A stretch of 64,000 bases of DNA. It comes from an uncultured Sulfurovum sp. Lineage in GTDB: Bacteria; Campylobacterota; Campylobacteria; Campylobacterales; Sulfurovaceae. Every line of letters begins with the position of its first letter. Position 1 is the stretch's first letter. This document shows positions 1-7,415 of the stretch, in pieces. The stretch is taken from contig CACVAX010000039.1 in the NCBI GenBank assembly GCA_902727935.1, positions 1 to 64,000 of the forward strand, written 5' to 3'. The notes beneath the pieces were generated by a model, which saw only the letters and a list, made by a program, of their open reading frames with translations, was not told where the DNA came from and did no database searches. Both the position numbers and the translations under genes were made by a program.

Positions 1-206
1 GTGAGGGTTATATTATTTAGAAAGTCTCCATAGAAAGTAGAGATGGTGAGTAGTTCTTCTTTTATTTCATATTTAAAACACTCTGTTACTTTTTTAGGTA
101 TATTATTGTGACTTAAGACCACATCGTCTATTTTGATTTTGTCAATATGTTTAGTTTCAATGGCATTGTTTTTGAGTGTATAGACTAAGGCATCTTTTGT
201 TAAACA
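1..206 (-). mobile_element. N-terminal part of an intein inserted in DnaE after GPGRG
   Basis: From codon 206-204 the dnaE frame reads CLTKDALVYTLKNN and continues to ...NNITLT at the window edge. A cysteine at position 1 followed by a short T/D-rich strand is the splicing block A pattern of inteins, and ITLT near residue 65-68 fits the start of block B (TxxH), whose histidine would fall just outside the window. The insertion point is the conserved GPGRG|S motif of the polymerase active site, a serine-preceding position of the kind inteins favour. The frame is intact, so this is not a frameshift. Whether it carries a homing endonuclease, is a mini-intein or is a split intein cannot be seen. 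Confidence 0.88.
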
Positions 207-1400
207 ACCTCTACCTGGACCTACAGGAATATCCATCTTCTTAGCTTGAATAACAAACTCCCAAACAATGAGCATGTACCCCGGGAATTTCATGTTATTG
301 ATAATGTCCATTTCAACTTGAAGTCGGTCACGGTATTCTTGATGACGCTCTTCAGGGACAATTTCTAAACGTTTCTCTAAACCTTTTTCACAAAGATGGT
401 TAAAGATAACGATGTCATTTTCCAAAGAGTATTCTGCCTCTTCAGGAAGCGTTACGCCTTCATCGGCTGCTGTTTGCAATGCAAATTTAAAGTTAGGAGG
501 AGTAGGGTTTCCAAGTTTGATTTCTAGGTTACATTTCTCAGCTATCTCTTGGGTGTTGGCAATGGCTTCTGGCATGTCAGCAAAAAGTTCAGCCATTTGG
601 TCGGGTGACTTTACGTAAAACTCATGCACCGAGTGACGCATACGGTTTGGATCATCGTAGAGTTTGTTCATCGCGATACACATAAACGCCTCATGTGCAT
701 CAGCATCTTCTTGTAAGGTGTAGTGGGTGTCATTGGTTGCAATGATTTTTACCCCTGTTTCTTTCGAGATTCGCATGATGTCTTTGTCAATGTTAAACTG
801 ATGGTCAATCCCATGACGCATAAGCTCCATGTAGTAGTCATCACCAAAAACTTCTTTGTAACGCAGGGCTACTTTTTTGGCTTCATCATAACCTAAAGCG
901 CCATTTTTAACATTACGCTCTGACAAGTTCAAGTGCCAATTCACTTCCCCTTGAAGACAAGCAGAAGAACAGATAAGCCCTTCTGAATGCTCTTTTAACA
1001 TTGACCAGTTGATACGTGGATAGTAATAGAAACCGTGCATGTAAGCTTGTGAACTTAGGTACATAAGGTTCTTGTATCCCACATCATTTTTAGCATAAAG
1101 ACAGAGGTGAAAACGCTTACGGGTAGATTTGTCACCGATTTCATCTTCATTATGAATGTAGGCTTCCATACCTATAATAGGTTTGATTCCATTCTTTTTC
1201 ATGGTGTTATAAAAGGTAATGGTTCCAAACATATTTCCATGGTCAGTCATGGCAACAGAGTCCATGCCGAGTTCTTTTATTTTCTTTGCAAGAACGTCTA
1301 TTTTATTCGCACCATCGAGCATAGAGTATTCGGTATGTAGGTGTAGGTGGGTGAATTTTGTTTTACTTAAAGCTGGTAAATCTTCTGGTTCTTGTGACAT
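1..1400 (-). CDS. dnaE: DNA polymerase III alpha subunit, N-terminal part, interrupted by an intein (partial)
   Basis: The minus-strand frame is open from an ATG at 1400 down to base 1 and is absent from the ORF track only because it runs off the window. It is the replicative polymerase catalytic subunit. The N-terminus carries the PHP-domain motif FTHLHLHTEYSMLDGA, then MTDHGNMFG, and further on ATNDTHY, all typical of bacterial DnaE. The polymerase part then reaches KMDIPVGPGRG, where other DnaE proteins continue with SAAGSLVAY. Here a cysteine follows instead and the sequence becomes unrelated to DnaE; see the intein entry. About 398 residues precede the insertion. The downstream extein lies outside the window. 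The identity of the N-extein is secure. Confidence 0.95.
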   Translation of the reverse strand, partial: MSQEPEDLPALSKTKFTHLHLHTEYSMLDGANKIDVLAKKIKELGMDSVAMTDHGNMFGTITFYNTMKKNGIKPIIGMEAYIHNEDEIGDKSTRKRFHLCLYAKNDVGYKNLMYLSSQAYMHGFYYYPRINWSMLKEHSEGLICSSACLQGEVNWHLNLSERNVKNGALGYDEAKKVALRYKEVFGDDYYMELMRHGIDHQFNIDKDIMRISKETGVKIIATNDTHYTLQEDADAHEAFMCIAMNKLYDDPNRMRHSVHEFYVKSPDQMAELFADMPEAIANTQEIAEKCNLEIKLGNPTPPNFKFALQTAADEGVTLPEEAEYSLENDIVIFNHLCEKGLEKRLEIVPEERHQEYRDRLQVEMDIINNMKFPGYMLIVWEFVIQAKKMDIPVGPGRGCLTKDALVYTLKNNAIETKHIDKIKIDDVVLSHNNIPKKVTECFKYEIKEELLTISTFYGDFLNNITL

Positions 1401-1477
1401 GGGTTTGCCTTAAAAAATATGGTTGTTTTATTTGGTTGAATATAGCATATTTTTTTTTAGGGGTGGGTGAAAGGTTC

Positions 1478-2284
1478 TTAGATTTTTTCTTTACAAATTT
1501 TGCAAGTTATATAGGAAGGTTTATTTCTTAATCGTTCTCTTTTTATATCCATTGTATAAGATTCTGTTTTTTCTAAGTATTTTTCTAATTCATTCATATA
1601 TAGATTGTATTTTTCGGTAAAACCTTTTGATTGAGATTCAATAAGTTTTCTGATAATTTTTCCTAGTGTTGTATGCACTTCAAACTCTCTCATTATTGAA
1701 ATTGGATTTAACTCATTTAGCTTCTTTTTTAAATTTATATCTTCTTTTAGGGTGGCATTGGGTAAACCATTTTTAATTTCAGAGTCATCTAAAGGGTGAA
1801 TCCATTGTCCATGAGCAATTTTATTTCTAATTCTAGACGGTTCTTCTATGTATTTTTGTAATAACAAAAGGAGTTTATTTTTCTTTTCTTGAATTAGGAG
1901 TTTTTCTTCTTTAAATTCTTGACATAGACGTCCAACTTGATTTGTTTGATTATTGTCTTTTAATAGTTGTATAGATTTTTCTTTTTCTATAAAATTATAT
2001 CTTTCTATCTTATCAAAAGAATAGTTAATTAACTTTTTCCATTTGTCAAATATTCCTTTTACCTTCAACATACTATTAATCTCATTTGTAGTAAATGCAT
2101 TGGGAGTATATATGATTTGAATAAATTGAGCTTCTGACCAAGCACTATAGGCTAAAGCTAACAAATTTACTCTCATGTCTTCTTTCAGTGTATTTGATTT
2201 TTGTATGGATTCGTTAATATCTTGGTTTAATTGTTTAATTACTTTTCTAAGATGCTGTACATTTTTAGTTTGTTTTTGAAACAA
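1478..2284 (-). CDS. HEPN-domain-like protein with C-terminal CxxC, unknown function
   Basis: This 268-residue, lysine-rich, mainly helical protein contains RNKIAH at about residues 153-158, which matches the R-x4-H signature of HEPN ribonuclease domains, followed by GQWIHP. The C-terminus ends in a short CKICKEKI that could bind metal with a partner. HEPN proteins are often RNases in toxin-antitoxin or phage-defence systems, but no partner minimal nucleotidyltransferase is adjacent. It lies alone between dnaE and a tRNA-like element, next to toxin-antitoxin genes, and its base composition is more AT-rich than that of dnaE, which suggests an acquired gene. The function is not established. Confidence 0.6.
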   Translation of the reverse strand: MFQKQTKNVQHLRKVIKQLNQDINESIQKSNTLKEDMRVNLLALAYSAWSEAQFIQIIYTPNAFTTNEINSMLKVKGIFDKWKKLINYSFDKIERYNFIEKEKSIQLLKDNNQTNQVGRLCQEFKEEKLLIQEKKNKLLLLLQKYIEEPSRIRNKIAHGQWIHPLDDSEIKNGLPNATLKEDINLKKKLNELNPISIMREFEVHTTLGKIIRKLIESQSKGFTEKYNLYMNELEKYLEKTESYTMDIKRERLRNKPSYITCKICKEKI

Positions 2285-2309
2285 CTTTTAATCCTGAGTA
2301 GTTACATGA

Positions 2310-2401
2310 TGGGTCTATAGTGGGGGGGGACGGAATTGAACCGTCTTCACAAAATTGTGTTTTATCCTTGTCTACCCCATAAAGTTACCTTTATAGACCC
2401 A
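2310..2401 (-). ncRNA. tRNA-like structured element (degenerate tRNA or small structured RNA)
   Basis: On the minus strand a 92-nt segment is closed by a perfect 10-bp inverted repeat (TGGGTCTATA / TATAGACCCA). Inside are a tRNA T-arm of consensus form (GACGG TTCAATT CCGTC, plus 2329-2345), a CACAA-AA-TTGTG hairpin (2348-2359), a run of C followed by A like a tRNA 3' end, and a GGGG that could pair with the C run. The spacing from GGGG to the terminal A is only about 58 nt and no D-arm can be drawn, so it is not a standard tRNA. It may be a decayed tRNA, a tRNA-like RNA or the trace of an integration site. Confidence 0.4.
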
Positions 2402-2502
2402 AGTGATTATACTCTAAAAGATTTAAGGTACATGAATTCTTGATAAATTAAAAAAACATAGCTAAAATAGTACTAAATAATCTACTAAAAAGGATATTCA
2501 AT

Positions 2503-2751
2503 ATGACACGAATTTTAGCAAACTACACAACAACTATTTCAGAACTTAAAAAAAGTCCTTCATCTGTTATAGAAAATGCGAATGGAGAGAGCATCGCTAT
2601 TTTAAATCATAATAAAGCGAGTGCTTACCTTGTGCCTAGTGATGTGTATGAGAACATGATGGAGATGTTAGACGAGTACTATTTGATACAACAAGTTAAA
2701 GAGAGATTGGACTATAAAGAGAGTGATTTAATAGAAGAGAATATAAAGTAA
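2503..2751 (+). CDS. Phd/YefM-type antitoxin, apparently orphan
   Basis: The 82-residue product has the Phd/YefM antitoxin pattern: N-terminal ILANYTTTISELKKSPSSVIE, then ESIAILNHNKASAYLVPSDVYENMME. Such proteins bind their operator through the N-terminal fold and neutralise a RelE/Doc-type toxin with the C-terminal tail. The ATG at 2503 follows AAAAAGGATATTCAAT, a good ribosome-binding site. No toxin gene follows; the next 250 bases hold only a short palindrome before an unrelated RelB/YafQ pair. It is therefore an orphan antitoxin or the remnant of a broken toxin-antitoxin module. Confidence 0.8.
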   Translation: MTRILANYTTTISELKKSPSSVIENANGESIAILNHNKASAYLVPSDVYENMMEMLDEYYLIQQVKERLDYKESDLIEENIK

Positions 2752-2805
2752 AATCTTTTTTAAGCCTTTCGGCGAATTTTTGAAGGTTTATCAGTTTTTA
2801 TTAAT

Positions 2806-2822
2806 GGTGGATAAAATCCACC
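2806..2822. repeat. short palindrome GGTGGAT-AAA-ATCCACC
   Basis: A perfect 7-bp inverted repeat with a 3-nt loop lies in the 260-base gap between the orphan antitoxin and the RelB/YafQ pair, followed by CTAC. The form (GGTGG...CCACCCTAC) resembles short palindromic repeats dispersed in many bacterial genomes, but only one copy was noticed here. The rest of this gap shows no gene. Confidence 0.5.
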
Positions 2823-3014
2823 CTACAAACAACCATTTAGCTCTCATTGTATTATTTTTTATAGAATTTATTCCAGCTATAACTCCTAAAAAGTGTTATT
2901 TTTACTAAGTATACTTCGTAAAAATCATCTTTAGAATTGGAGTTTTCGACTTCAAATACATTTAAGTGATATTGTAGCTCAAAAAGGCTACAATAAAAAT
3001 AAAAAGGATTGACT

Positions 3015-3284
3015 GTGACATTAGATACAACGGTTAGAGCAAGAGTTGATAGTAATCTAAAAAAAGAAGTTGAAGAGATTTTACAAGAAGTTGGACTTAG
3101 TACTTCACAAGCTATCACACTATTTTTAAAGCGTATTAAGTATGAGAAAGGAATTCCTTTTGAGTTAAAGGTTCCTAATGCAATAACTATTCAAGCAATG
3201 GAAGAGGCAGAACAAAATGATGGAGAGACAATTAGTTTTGAGGAGTTTCTAGAAGAAAGTCAAGCTGATGCTAAAACTCTTTAG
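3015..3284 (+). CDS. RelB/DinJ family antitoxin
   Basis: The protein has the ribbon-helix-helix pattern of RelB/DinJ antitoxins: TVRARVDSNLKKEVEEILQEVGLSTSQAITLFLKRI, followed by an acidic C-terminal tail. It would repress its own operon and neutralise the YafQ-type toxin encoded next. The ORF track starts at TTG 3009, but AAAAAGGA lies immediately before it, so GTG 3015 gives a better spacing of six bases and is preferred. The end overlaps the toxin gene by 17 bases, the usual coupling of such pairs. Confidence 0.85.
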   Translation: MTLDTTVRARVDSNLKKEVEEILQEVGLSTSQAITLFLKRIKYEKGIPFELKVPNAITIQAMEEAEQNDGETISFEEFLEESQADAKTL

Positions 3285-3561
3285 GGCGAAAACATTTTTA
3301 AAAGATTATCGAAAAATTAAATTTACGGATAAAACCTATTTAAAATATGTAGTTTCTATAACAACTCTGTTAAAAGAAGAGCATTTACCTAAAGAAGCTT
3401 TAGACCATCCATTAAAAGGTAACTATAGCCAATTTAGAGAGTTTCATGTTAGTGGAGACTTACTTGTTATTTACTATATAGAAGATGAAACTTTGAAGCT
3501 TGTTCGTATTGGCTCCCATTCAGATCAGAGTTGTTTGATTAATGTTGATGAAGAAGAGTAA
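3268..3561 (+). CDS. YafQ/RelE-type mRNA interferase toxin
   Basis: The 97-residue protein matches the YafQ branch of the RelE toxin superfamily: FRAKTFLKDYRKIK at the start, then DHPLKGNYSQFREFHVSGDLLVIYYIED and a C-terminal VRIGSHSD, which corresponds to the catalytic-histidine segment of YafQ (G[ST]HSD). YafQ toxins cleave mRNA on the ribosome. All core motifs are present, so the toxin is probably active. It overlaps the RelB-type antitoxin gene. The last residues (QSCLINVDEEE) extend slightly beyond the usual end. Confidence 0.87.
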   Translation: MLKLFRAKTFLKDYRKIKFTDKTYLKYVVSITTLLKEEHLPKEALDHPLKGNYSQFREFHVSGDLLVIYYIEDETLKLVRIGSHSDQSCLINVDEEE

Positions 3562-3574
3562 AAAAGGATAAATT

Positions 3575-3859
3575 ATGAAACAAACATTTGAAGTAAAAAA
3601 TGTAAAGTGTGGTGGTTGTGCTAATACTTTGAAAAAATCTCTTTTAGATGAGTTTGGTGAAGTAGAGGTAGACCTTGAAGTTGAACCTCGAAAAATTACG
3701 CTTGATGTAGAAGAGACCCAAATAGAAGCTTTAAAACTAAAACTTCGTTCTTTGGGTTATCCTTTAACTACGGATGAATTGAATACATTTCAAACAGTTG
3801 GCACAACAGCGAAGAGTTTTGTTTCTTGTGCCATTGGTAAAATGGATGAAAACAAGTAG
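3575..3859 (+). CDS. heavy-metal-associated (HMA) domain protein
   Basis: The 94-residue protein carries the HMA fold with the metal-binding motif KCGGC at about residues 11-15, as in copper chaperones of the CopZ/Atx1 type and the N-termini of metal-pumping ATPases. Residues after about 65 do not belong to the standard domain and include a further cysteine (FVSCAIGK). It is preceded by AAAAAGGATAAATT. No P-type ATPase or copper regulator is adjacent, so the metal and partner are unknown; copper is the likeliest. Confidence 0.75.
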   Translation: MKQTFEVKNVKCGGCANTLKKSLLDEFGEVEVDLEVEPRKITLDVEETQIEALKLKLRSLGYPLTTDELNTFQTVGTTAKSFVSCAIGKMDENK

Positions 3860-3863
3860 GGGA

Positions 3864-4433
3864 TTAGTCACAAAACTCTAAAAGCATTCCATCTTTAACA
3901 GCTTGATAGGTCTCAACACCGGAGAAATGTTTAACGATTTCAAGTCCAAAACATAAAGCAGTTCCCGGTCCTCGTGAAGTCATGATATTTCCATTCACTA
4001 CTACAGCTTGGTCTTCTCTATAGCCAGGGTGGTTTACTTCATCTTTTGCACCAGGATAACAAGTGTAGTTATTGCCTAAAACACCAGCTGTTTTGAGGGC
4101 AAAGGCTGCTGCACAAATAGAACCTATCATTTTATCTTTAGCTTGAAACTCTTTTAAAAGTCTTTGAACAGTTTCATTTTCGGCTAAGATGTACGTTCCA
4201 TCCCAACCACCAGGTAAGAGAATCATGTCAAAATCTTCTTCGATGACATTGGTAATGGAGGTGTCAGCTTGAATGGTAATGCCATTTGCTCCCAATACCA
4301 AGTCAGGGTCATCATCTTCTCCATCCATATGAGCAACACGTACGTCTATACCTGCACGTCTTAGTACATCAATGAGGGAAACTGCTTCTACTTCTTCAAA
4401 TCCTTGGGCTAGGGGTAATAATATTGTTGCCAT
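3864..4433 (-). CDS. DJ-1/PfpI family protein (YajL-like)
   Basis: The 189-residue protein has the DJ-1/ThiJ/PfpI architecture: ATILLPLAQGFEEVEAVSLIDVLRRAG at the start, the LLPGGWDGT loop, and the nucleophile-elbow cysteine in GSICAAA near residue 107, corresponding to AICAAP in YajL/DJ-1. Family members act as covalent chaperones or glyoxalase/deglycase-like enzymes under oxidative or electrophile stress; the exact reaction is disputed. The gene converges on the HMA gene with only four bases between the stops. Confidence 0.88.
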   Translation of the reverse strand: MATILLPLAQGFEEVEAVSLIDVLRRAGIDVRVAHMDGEDDDPDLVLGANGITIQADTSITNVIEEDFDMILLPGGWDGTYILAENETVQRLLKEFQAKDKMIGSICAAAFALKTAGVLGNNYTCYPGAKDEVNHPGYREDQAVVVNGNIMTSRGPGTALCFGLEIVKHFSGVETYQAVKDGMLLEFCD

Positions 4434-4517
4434 GTTTTAACCTTTATGCTTTTTAGGAATTATAACGCAGTTTTTTACTAAAAAATATTATAAAAAATTG
4501 AATTAAAATACTTATGA

Positions 4518-4523
4518 TATAAT
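4518..4523 (+). promoter_or_regulatory. putative -10 box for the PilU-like gene
   Basis: TATAAT preceded by TG one base upstream (TGATATAAT), 27 bases before the ATG at 4551. Extended -10 boxes without a clear -35 are typical of housekeeping promoters in Campylobacterota. No strong Shine-Dalgarno follows. Confidence 0.5.
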
Positions 4524-4550
4524 TTAATAAATTCTTAATAAAGTATACTA

Positions 4551-5696
4551 ATGGAAAAAAAATTACAGTTCTATCTTAAAAATTTGCTACATAATGGTGG
4601 AAGTGACTTACATCTTAAGTCTGGTGCAATTGTACGTCTTCGTGTTCGAGGAGACCTACTTAAATTGGGTGATAAAAGGGTTTCTCATGAAGAGTTGGAT
4701 GGTATTGCACAAGAAATTTTAACTACAGAACAATATGAACAATTAGTAAGTACAAAAGAGTTGGACTGTACTTATGTATTAGATGAGCATAATCGTTTTC
4801 GTGTAAACTTTTTTTATCAGTTGGATGGGCTTTCAGCTGTGATGAGAGTCATTCCTGTGAAAATCTTAACGTTAGAAGAGTTAAAATTACCAGCTGTTAT
4901 TGCTGAACTCTCTTTAATGCATCGAGGGCTTATATTGGTTACAGGCGTGACTGGATCAGGTAAGTCAACAACGTTGGCAGCGATGCTTAATCATATTAAT
5001 TCCACAAGTAAAAAACACATTATCACGGTTGAAGACCCTGTTGAATTTGTGCATCCTGATAAAGAGTCCTTGGTTTCTCAACGAAGTGTGGGGCAAGATA
5101 CCCTCTCTTTTGCCAATGCACTAAAAGGTGCTTTACGTGAAGACCCAGATATTATTTTGGTAGGGGAAATGCGTGATTTAGAGACCATTGAAATTGCCTT
5201 ACATGCTGCGAATACAGGTCACTTGGTCTTCTCAACTTTACATACTTTGGATGCGAAAGAGACGATTAACCGAATTATTGGAATGTTTCCCCAAGAGGAA
5301 CAAAATAGAATTCGTATTACTTTGGCTTCGGTACTTTCGGGGGTTGTTTGTCAAAGATTGGTCAAAACAGTAGATGGAAAAAGGGCTGCTGCTTTAGAGG
5401 TTATGATACAGACACCTCGAATTGTCGATTTAATTATTCAAAATAGAGACAGTGAACTGCTTGATACCATTGAAGATGGCAGTGAAATTTATGGTTCTCA
5501 ATCTTTCGATCAAGCATTGATAGCTTTATATCGTGATGAAAAAATTTCAAAAGAGGTTGTTTTTGAACATGCCACAAATCCTTCGGATATGAAATTAAAG
5601 TTAGATGAGGTGAATGCGACTCAAAAAGTGAAGAGTGAAGGTGCTGATGTTACACCAGATGTCTTTGAGTTAAAAAATCCTGAGGATGAGGAGTAA
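4551..5696 (+). CDS. PilT/PilU-family type IV pilus retraction ATPase, PilU-like
   Basis: The 381-residue cytoplasmic ATPase has the secretion-ATPase layout: N-terminal GGSDLHLKSG, Walker A GVTGSGKST near residue 130, ITVEDPVEFVH, the Walker B region DPDIILVGEMRD, and the HLVFSTLHT histidine box. The C-terminal segment TPRIVDLII...SQSFDQALIALYRD resembles PilU more than PilT, whose AIRNLIRE motif is instead present in the paralogue at 61284-62345. It would power or assist pilus retraction. The last ~40 residues are an acidic tail. Two small membrane/coiled-coil genes follow on the same strand. The PilT-family assignment is firm; PilU is inferred. Confidence 0.88.
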   Translation: MEKKLQFYLKNLLHNGGSDLHLKSGAIVRLRVRGDLLKLGDKRVSHEELDGIAQEILTTEQYEQLVSTKELDCTYVLDEHNRFRVNFFYQLDGLSAVMRVIPVKILTLEELKLPAVIAELSLMHRGLILVTGVTGSGKSTTLAAMLNHINSTSKKHIITVEDPVEFVHPDKESLVSQRSVGQDTLSFANALKGALREDPDIILVGEMRDLETIEIALHAANTGHLVFSTLHTLDAKETINRIIGMFPQEEQNRIRITLASVLSGVVCQRLVKTVDGKRAAALEVMIQTPRIVDLIIQNRDSELLDTIEDGSEIYGSQSFDQALIALYRDEKISKEVVFEHATNPSDMKLKLDEVNATQKVKSEGADVTPDVFELKNPEDEE

Positions 5697-5718
5697 TTAT
5701 AGTTATTTTTAAACTTTT

Positions 5719-5729
5719 TATAATATAAT
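5719..5729 (+). promoter_or_regulatory. overlapping TATAAT -10 boxes
   Basis: The sequence TATAATATAAT contains two overlapping TATAAT hexamers 29 to 40 bases before the ATG at 5758, so the two downstream small genes may have their own promoter. Confidence 0.4.
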
Positions 5730-5757
5730 TAAACAATTATAAATTTTAAGGCGTCTT

Positions 5758-5946
5758 ATGCATCGTAGTTCAATTATTATTTTTGGAATGGTTTCAAGTG
5801 TTTGGTTGATTATTTCATGTATCTCTTTAAATGTGTCAAAGTTTTACAATGAATTAGAAGTAAACTTGGGTACAGATTTAGATACAAAACCGACTACAGT
5901 TTTACGTGATAGAAATATCTATGATACAATAGAACACTTAAATTAA
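5758..5946 (+). CDS. small single-pass membrane protein, unknown function
   Basis: The 62-residue product has one hydrophobic segment (about residues 6-24, IIIFGMVSSVWLIISCI) followed by a polar tail. It starts at ATG 5758 after TTTTAAGGCGTCTT, which contains AAGG. It sits between the PilU-like ATPase and a membrane-anchored coiled-coil protein 12 bases downstream, so the two probably form an operon. No family is recognised. It may be a small accessory protein of the envelope or pilus machinery, which is inference from context only. Confidence 0.55.
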   Translation: MHRSSIIIFGMVSSVWLIISCISLNVSKFYNELEVNLGTDLDTKPTTVLRDRNIYDTIEHLN

Positions 5947-5957
5947 AAAGAGAGAAG

Positions 5958-6815
5958 ATGGCAGAACTAATTATAAAAATGACATCTTGGCTTTTGGCTG
6001 CAATGGCATTGGGCTTTATTGTGGCATGGCTTTTATCAAAGGTAATTTACCAAAAGAGGCATAAAGTTAAAGAAGATGGACTCTTAGCGATTATACTTGA
6101 ACGTAACAATATGGTTGAGAAGTTAGAAAAAAATTTTCGTAGTGAAAAGCTTATGTCTGAAAAAACTTCTAACAATTTAAAGCTGTTAAAAAAAGCCTAT
6201 GCTCAAAAAACTTCTGAATTAACCATTTTAAAAAATAACTTAGACAATGTTAACAGTACTGAAGATGAAAATTTAAAACTCAAAGAAAAATATCGTTCCT
6301 TGGTGAGTGATAATGCGAAACTTAAAGATATGGACATAAGAAGAGTAGAAGAGCTTCAAGGTTTTGAACACGTCTTAATGATGGCAGAAGATAGAGTTGA
6401 AAAAAATGAAAAACATTACAGCACAAGGCTAAGGCATTTAGAGGAAAATATTGAACAATTAATGACTCAAAATAAAGAGTATGAAGTGCATCACAAAAAT
6501 AATGACAAAAAAATGATAGAATTAAAAGAGGCTTTAAAGCTATGTGAAGCTGATAGTACAGAAGATGAATTTATTATATCAAGAGATCAGTTTACTAAGA
6601 TAGAAGAGCAGTTAGAAGCCTATCAAGATGAGATAAGTTTGTTGAAAAAAGAGAACAGTAATTTGCGTTTAAACCGTAATAGGACAGCTGTTTTAAAGGA
6701 CAACGGTGAACAAAGTTTAGAACTTAAAACCATAGAGGCACTAAAACAAGAAGAAGATGATAGCTCCATGCTTAAAACTTTTAAGGAAACGTATAAAAAA
6801 ATTACGAACTCTTAA
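5958..6815 (+). CDS. membrane-anchored coiled-coil protein, unknown function
   Basis: The 285-residue protein has an N-terminal transmembrane segment (about residues 8-29, MTSWLLAAMALGFIVAWLLSKV) and then a long, highly charged heptad-rich region (roughly 45-245) predicted as coiled coil. The start follows AAAGAGAGAAG. It is the third gene of a same-strand group after the PilU-like ATPase, and the conserved rplY block follows. Such architecture is common in scaffolds of envelope machines, but no family could be named. Confidence 0.7.
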   Translation: MAELIIKMTSWLLAAMALGFIVAWLLSKVIYQKRHKVKEDGLLAIILERNNMVEKLEKNFRSEKLMSEKTSNNLKLLKKAYAQKTSELTILKNNLDNVNSTEDENLKLKEKYRSLVSDNAKLKDMDIRRVEELQGFEHVLMMAEDRVEKNEKHYSTRLRHLEENIEQLMTQNKEYEVHHKNNDKKMIELKEALKLCEADSTEDEFIISRDQFTKIEEQLEAYQDEISLLKKENSNLRLNRNRTAVLKDNGEQSLELKTIEALKQEEDDSSMLKTFKETYKKITNS

Positions 6816-6863
6816 TGAATATTTGGCTAGAATTCGCCCCTATTTTTAATTTAAGGAATTATA

Positions 6864-7400
6864 ATGTTAGAAGGTATTACTAGAGAGAGTATCGGATCAG
6901 CTTCTGCTAAGAAGTTAAGAAGAGATGGTTATCTAACAGCTAACATCTATGCTAATGGTGTAGAGAATGTACAGGCTGCGTTTAAAAGAGGTGACTTTGT
7001 AAAAGCTGTAAGAGCTAAAGAGGGATTAACTTTAGTTTCAAAAGTTGGAGACACTGAGTTTAACACAGTTATTCAAGAGTATCAACTACATCCTGTAAAT
7101 GGTGACGTTATGCATGTAGATTTAAGAGTGGCTGTACCAGGTCAAGTGACGAACTTTCTTATTCCAGTAGAGACTACAGGAACACCAATTGGTCTTAAGA
7201 ACAAAGGGGTACTTATGTTACAAAAGAAGAGATTAAAAGTAAGAGGTGCTATTGAAAATATGCCTAATGCTTTTGTTCTTGATGTAAGTGAACTTGACAG
7301 AGATGATTCTATTCTTATTAGAGATATGGAAGCACCTGCTAATTGTAGACTAATGGACAGACTAGACGTTGCTGTTGTTGGTGTCATCAAATCTAAATAA
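6864..7400 (+). CDS. rplY: 50S ribosomal protein L25/general stress protein Ctc
   Basis: The 178-residue protein begins LEGITRESIGSASAKKLRRDGYLTANIYANG, the L25 domain that binds 5S rRNA, and continues into a C-terminal TL5/CTC beta domain (QEYQLHPVNGDVMHVDLRVAVPG ... KNKGVL). The longer two-domain form is usual in Campylobacterota. ATG 6864 follows TAAGGAATTATA. It heads the conserved order rplY-pth-permease-lysA, the same order as in C. jejuni. Confidence 0.95.
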   Translation: MLEGITRESIGSASAKKLRRDGYLTANIYANGVENVQAAFKRGDFVKAVRAKEGLTLVSKVGDTEFNTVIQEYQLHPVNGDVMHVDLRVAVPGQVTNFLIPVETTGTPIGLKNKGVLMLQKKRLKVRGAIENMPNAFVLDVSELDRDDSILIRDMEAPANCRLMDRLDVAVVGVIKSK

Positions 7401-7415
7401 GTTTAGTCCTAAATT

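Noticed and set aside
1-206. A frameshift or assembly break ending dnaE after GPGRG
   Set aside because: The frame stays open for 68 codons without stop, begins with a cysteine directly at a conserved extein junction, and has intein block patterns.
2310-2401. A standard tRNA gene on the minus strand
   Set aside because: The T-arm is perfect, but the spacing between the GGGG and the C-run is about 58 nt and no D-arm or 7-bp acceptor can be drawn; listed as tRNA-like only.
2852-3118. Minus-strand ORF of 88 residues
   Set aside because: It overlaps the RelB-type gene in antisense, has no recognised motif and no ribosome-binding site; a shadow ORF.
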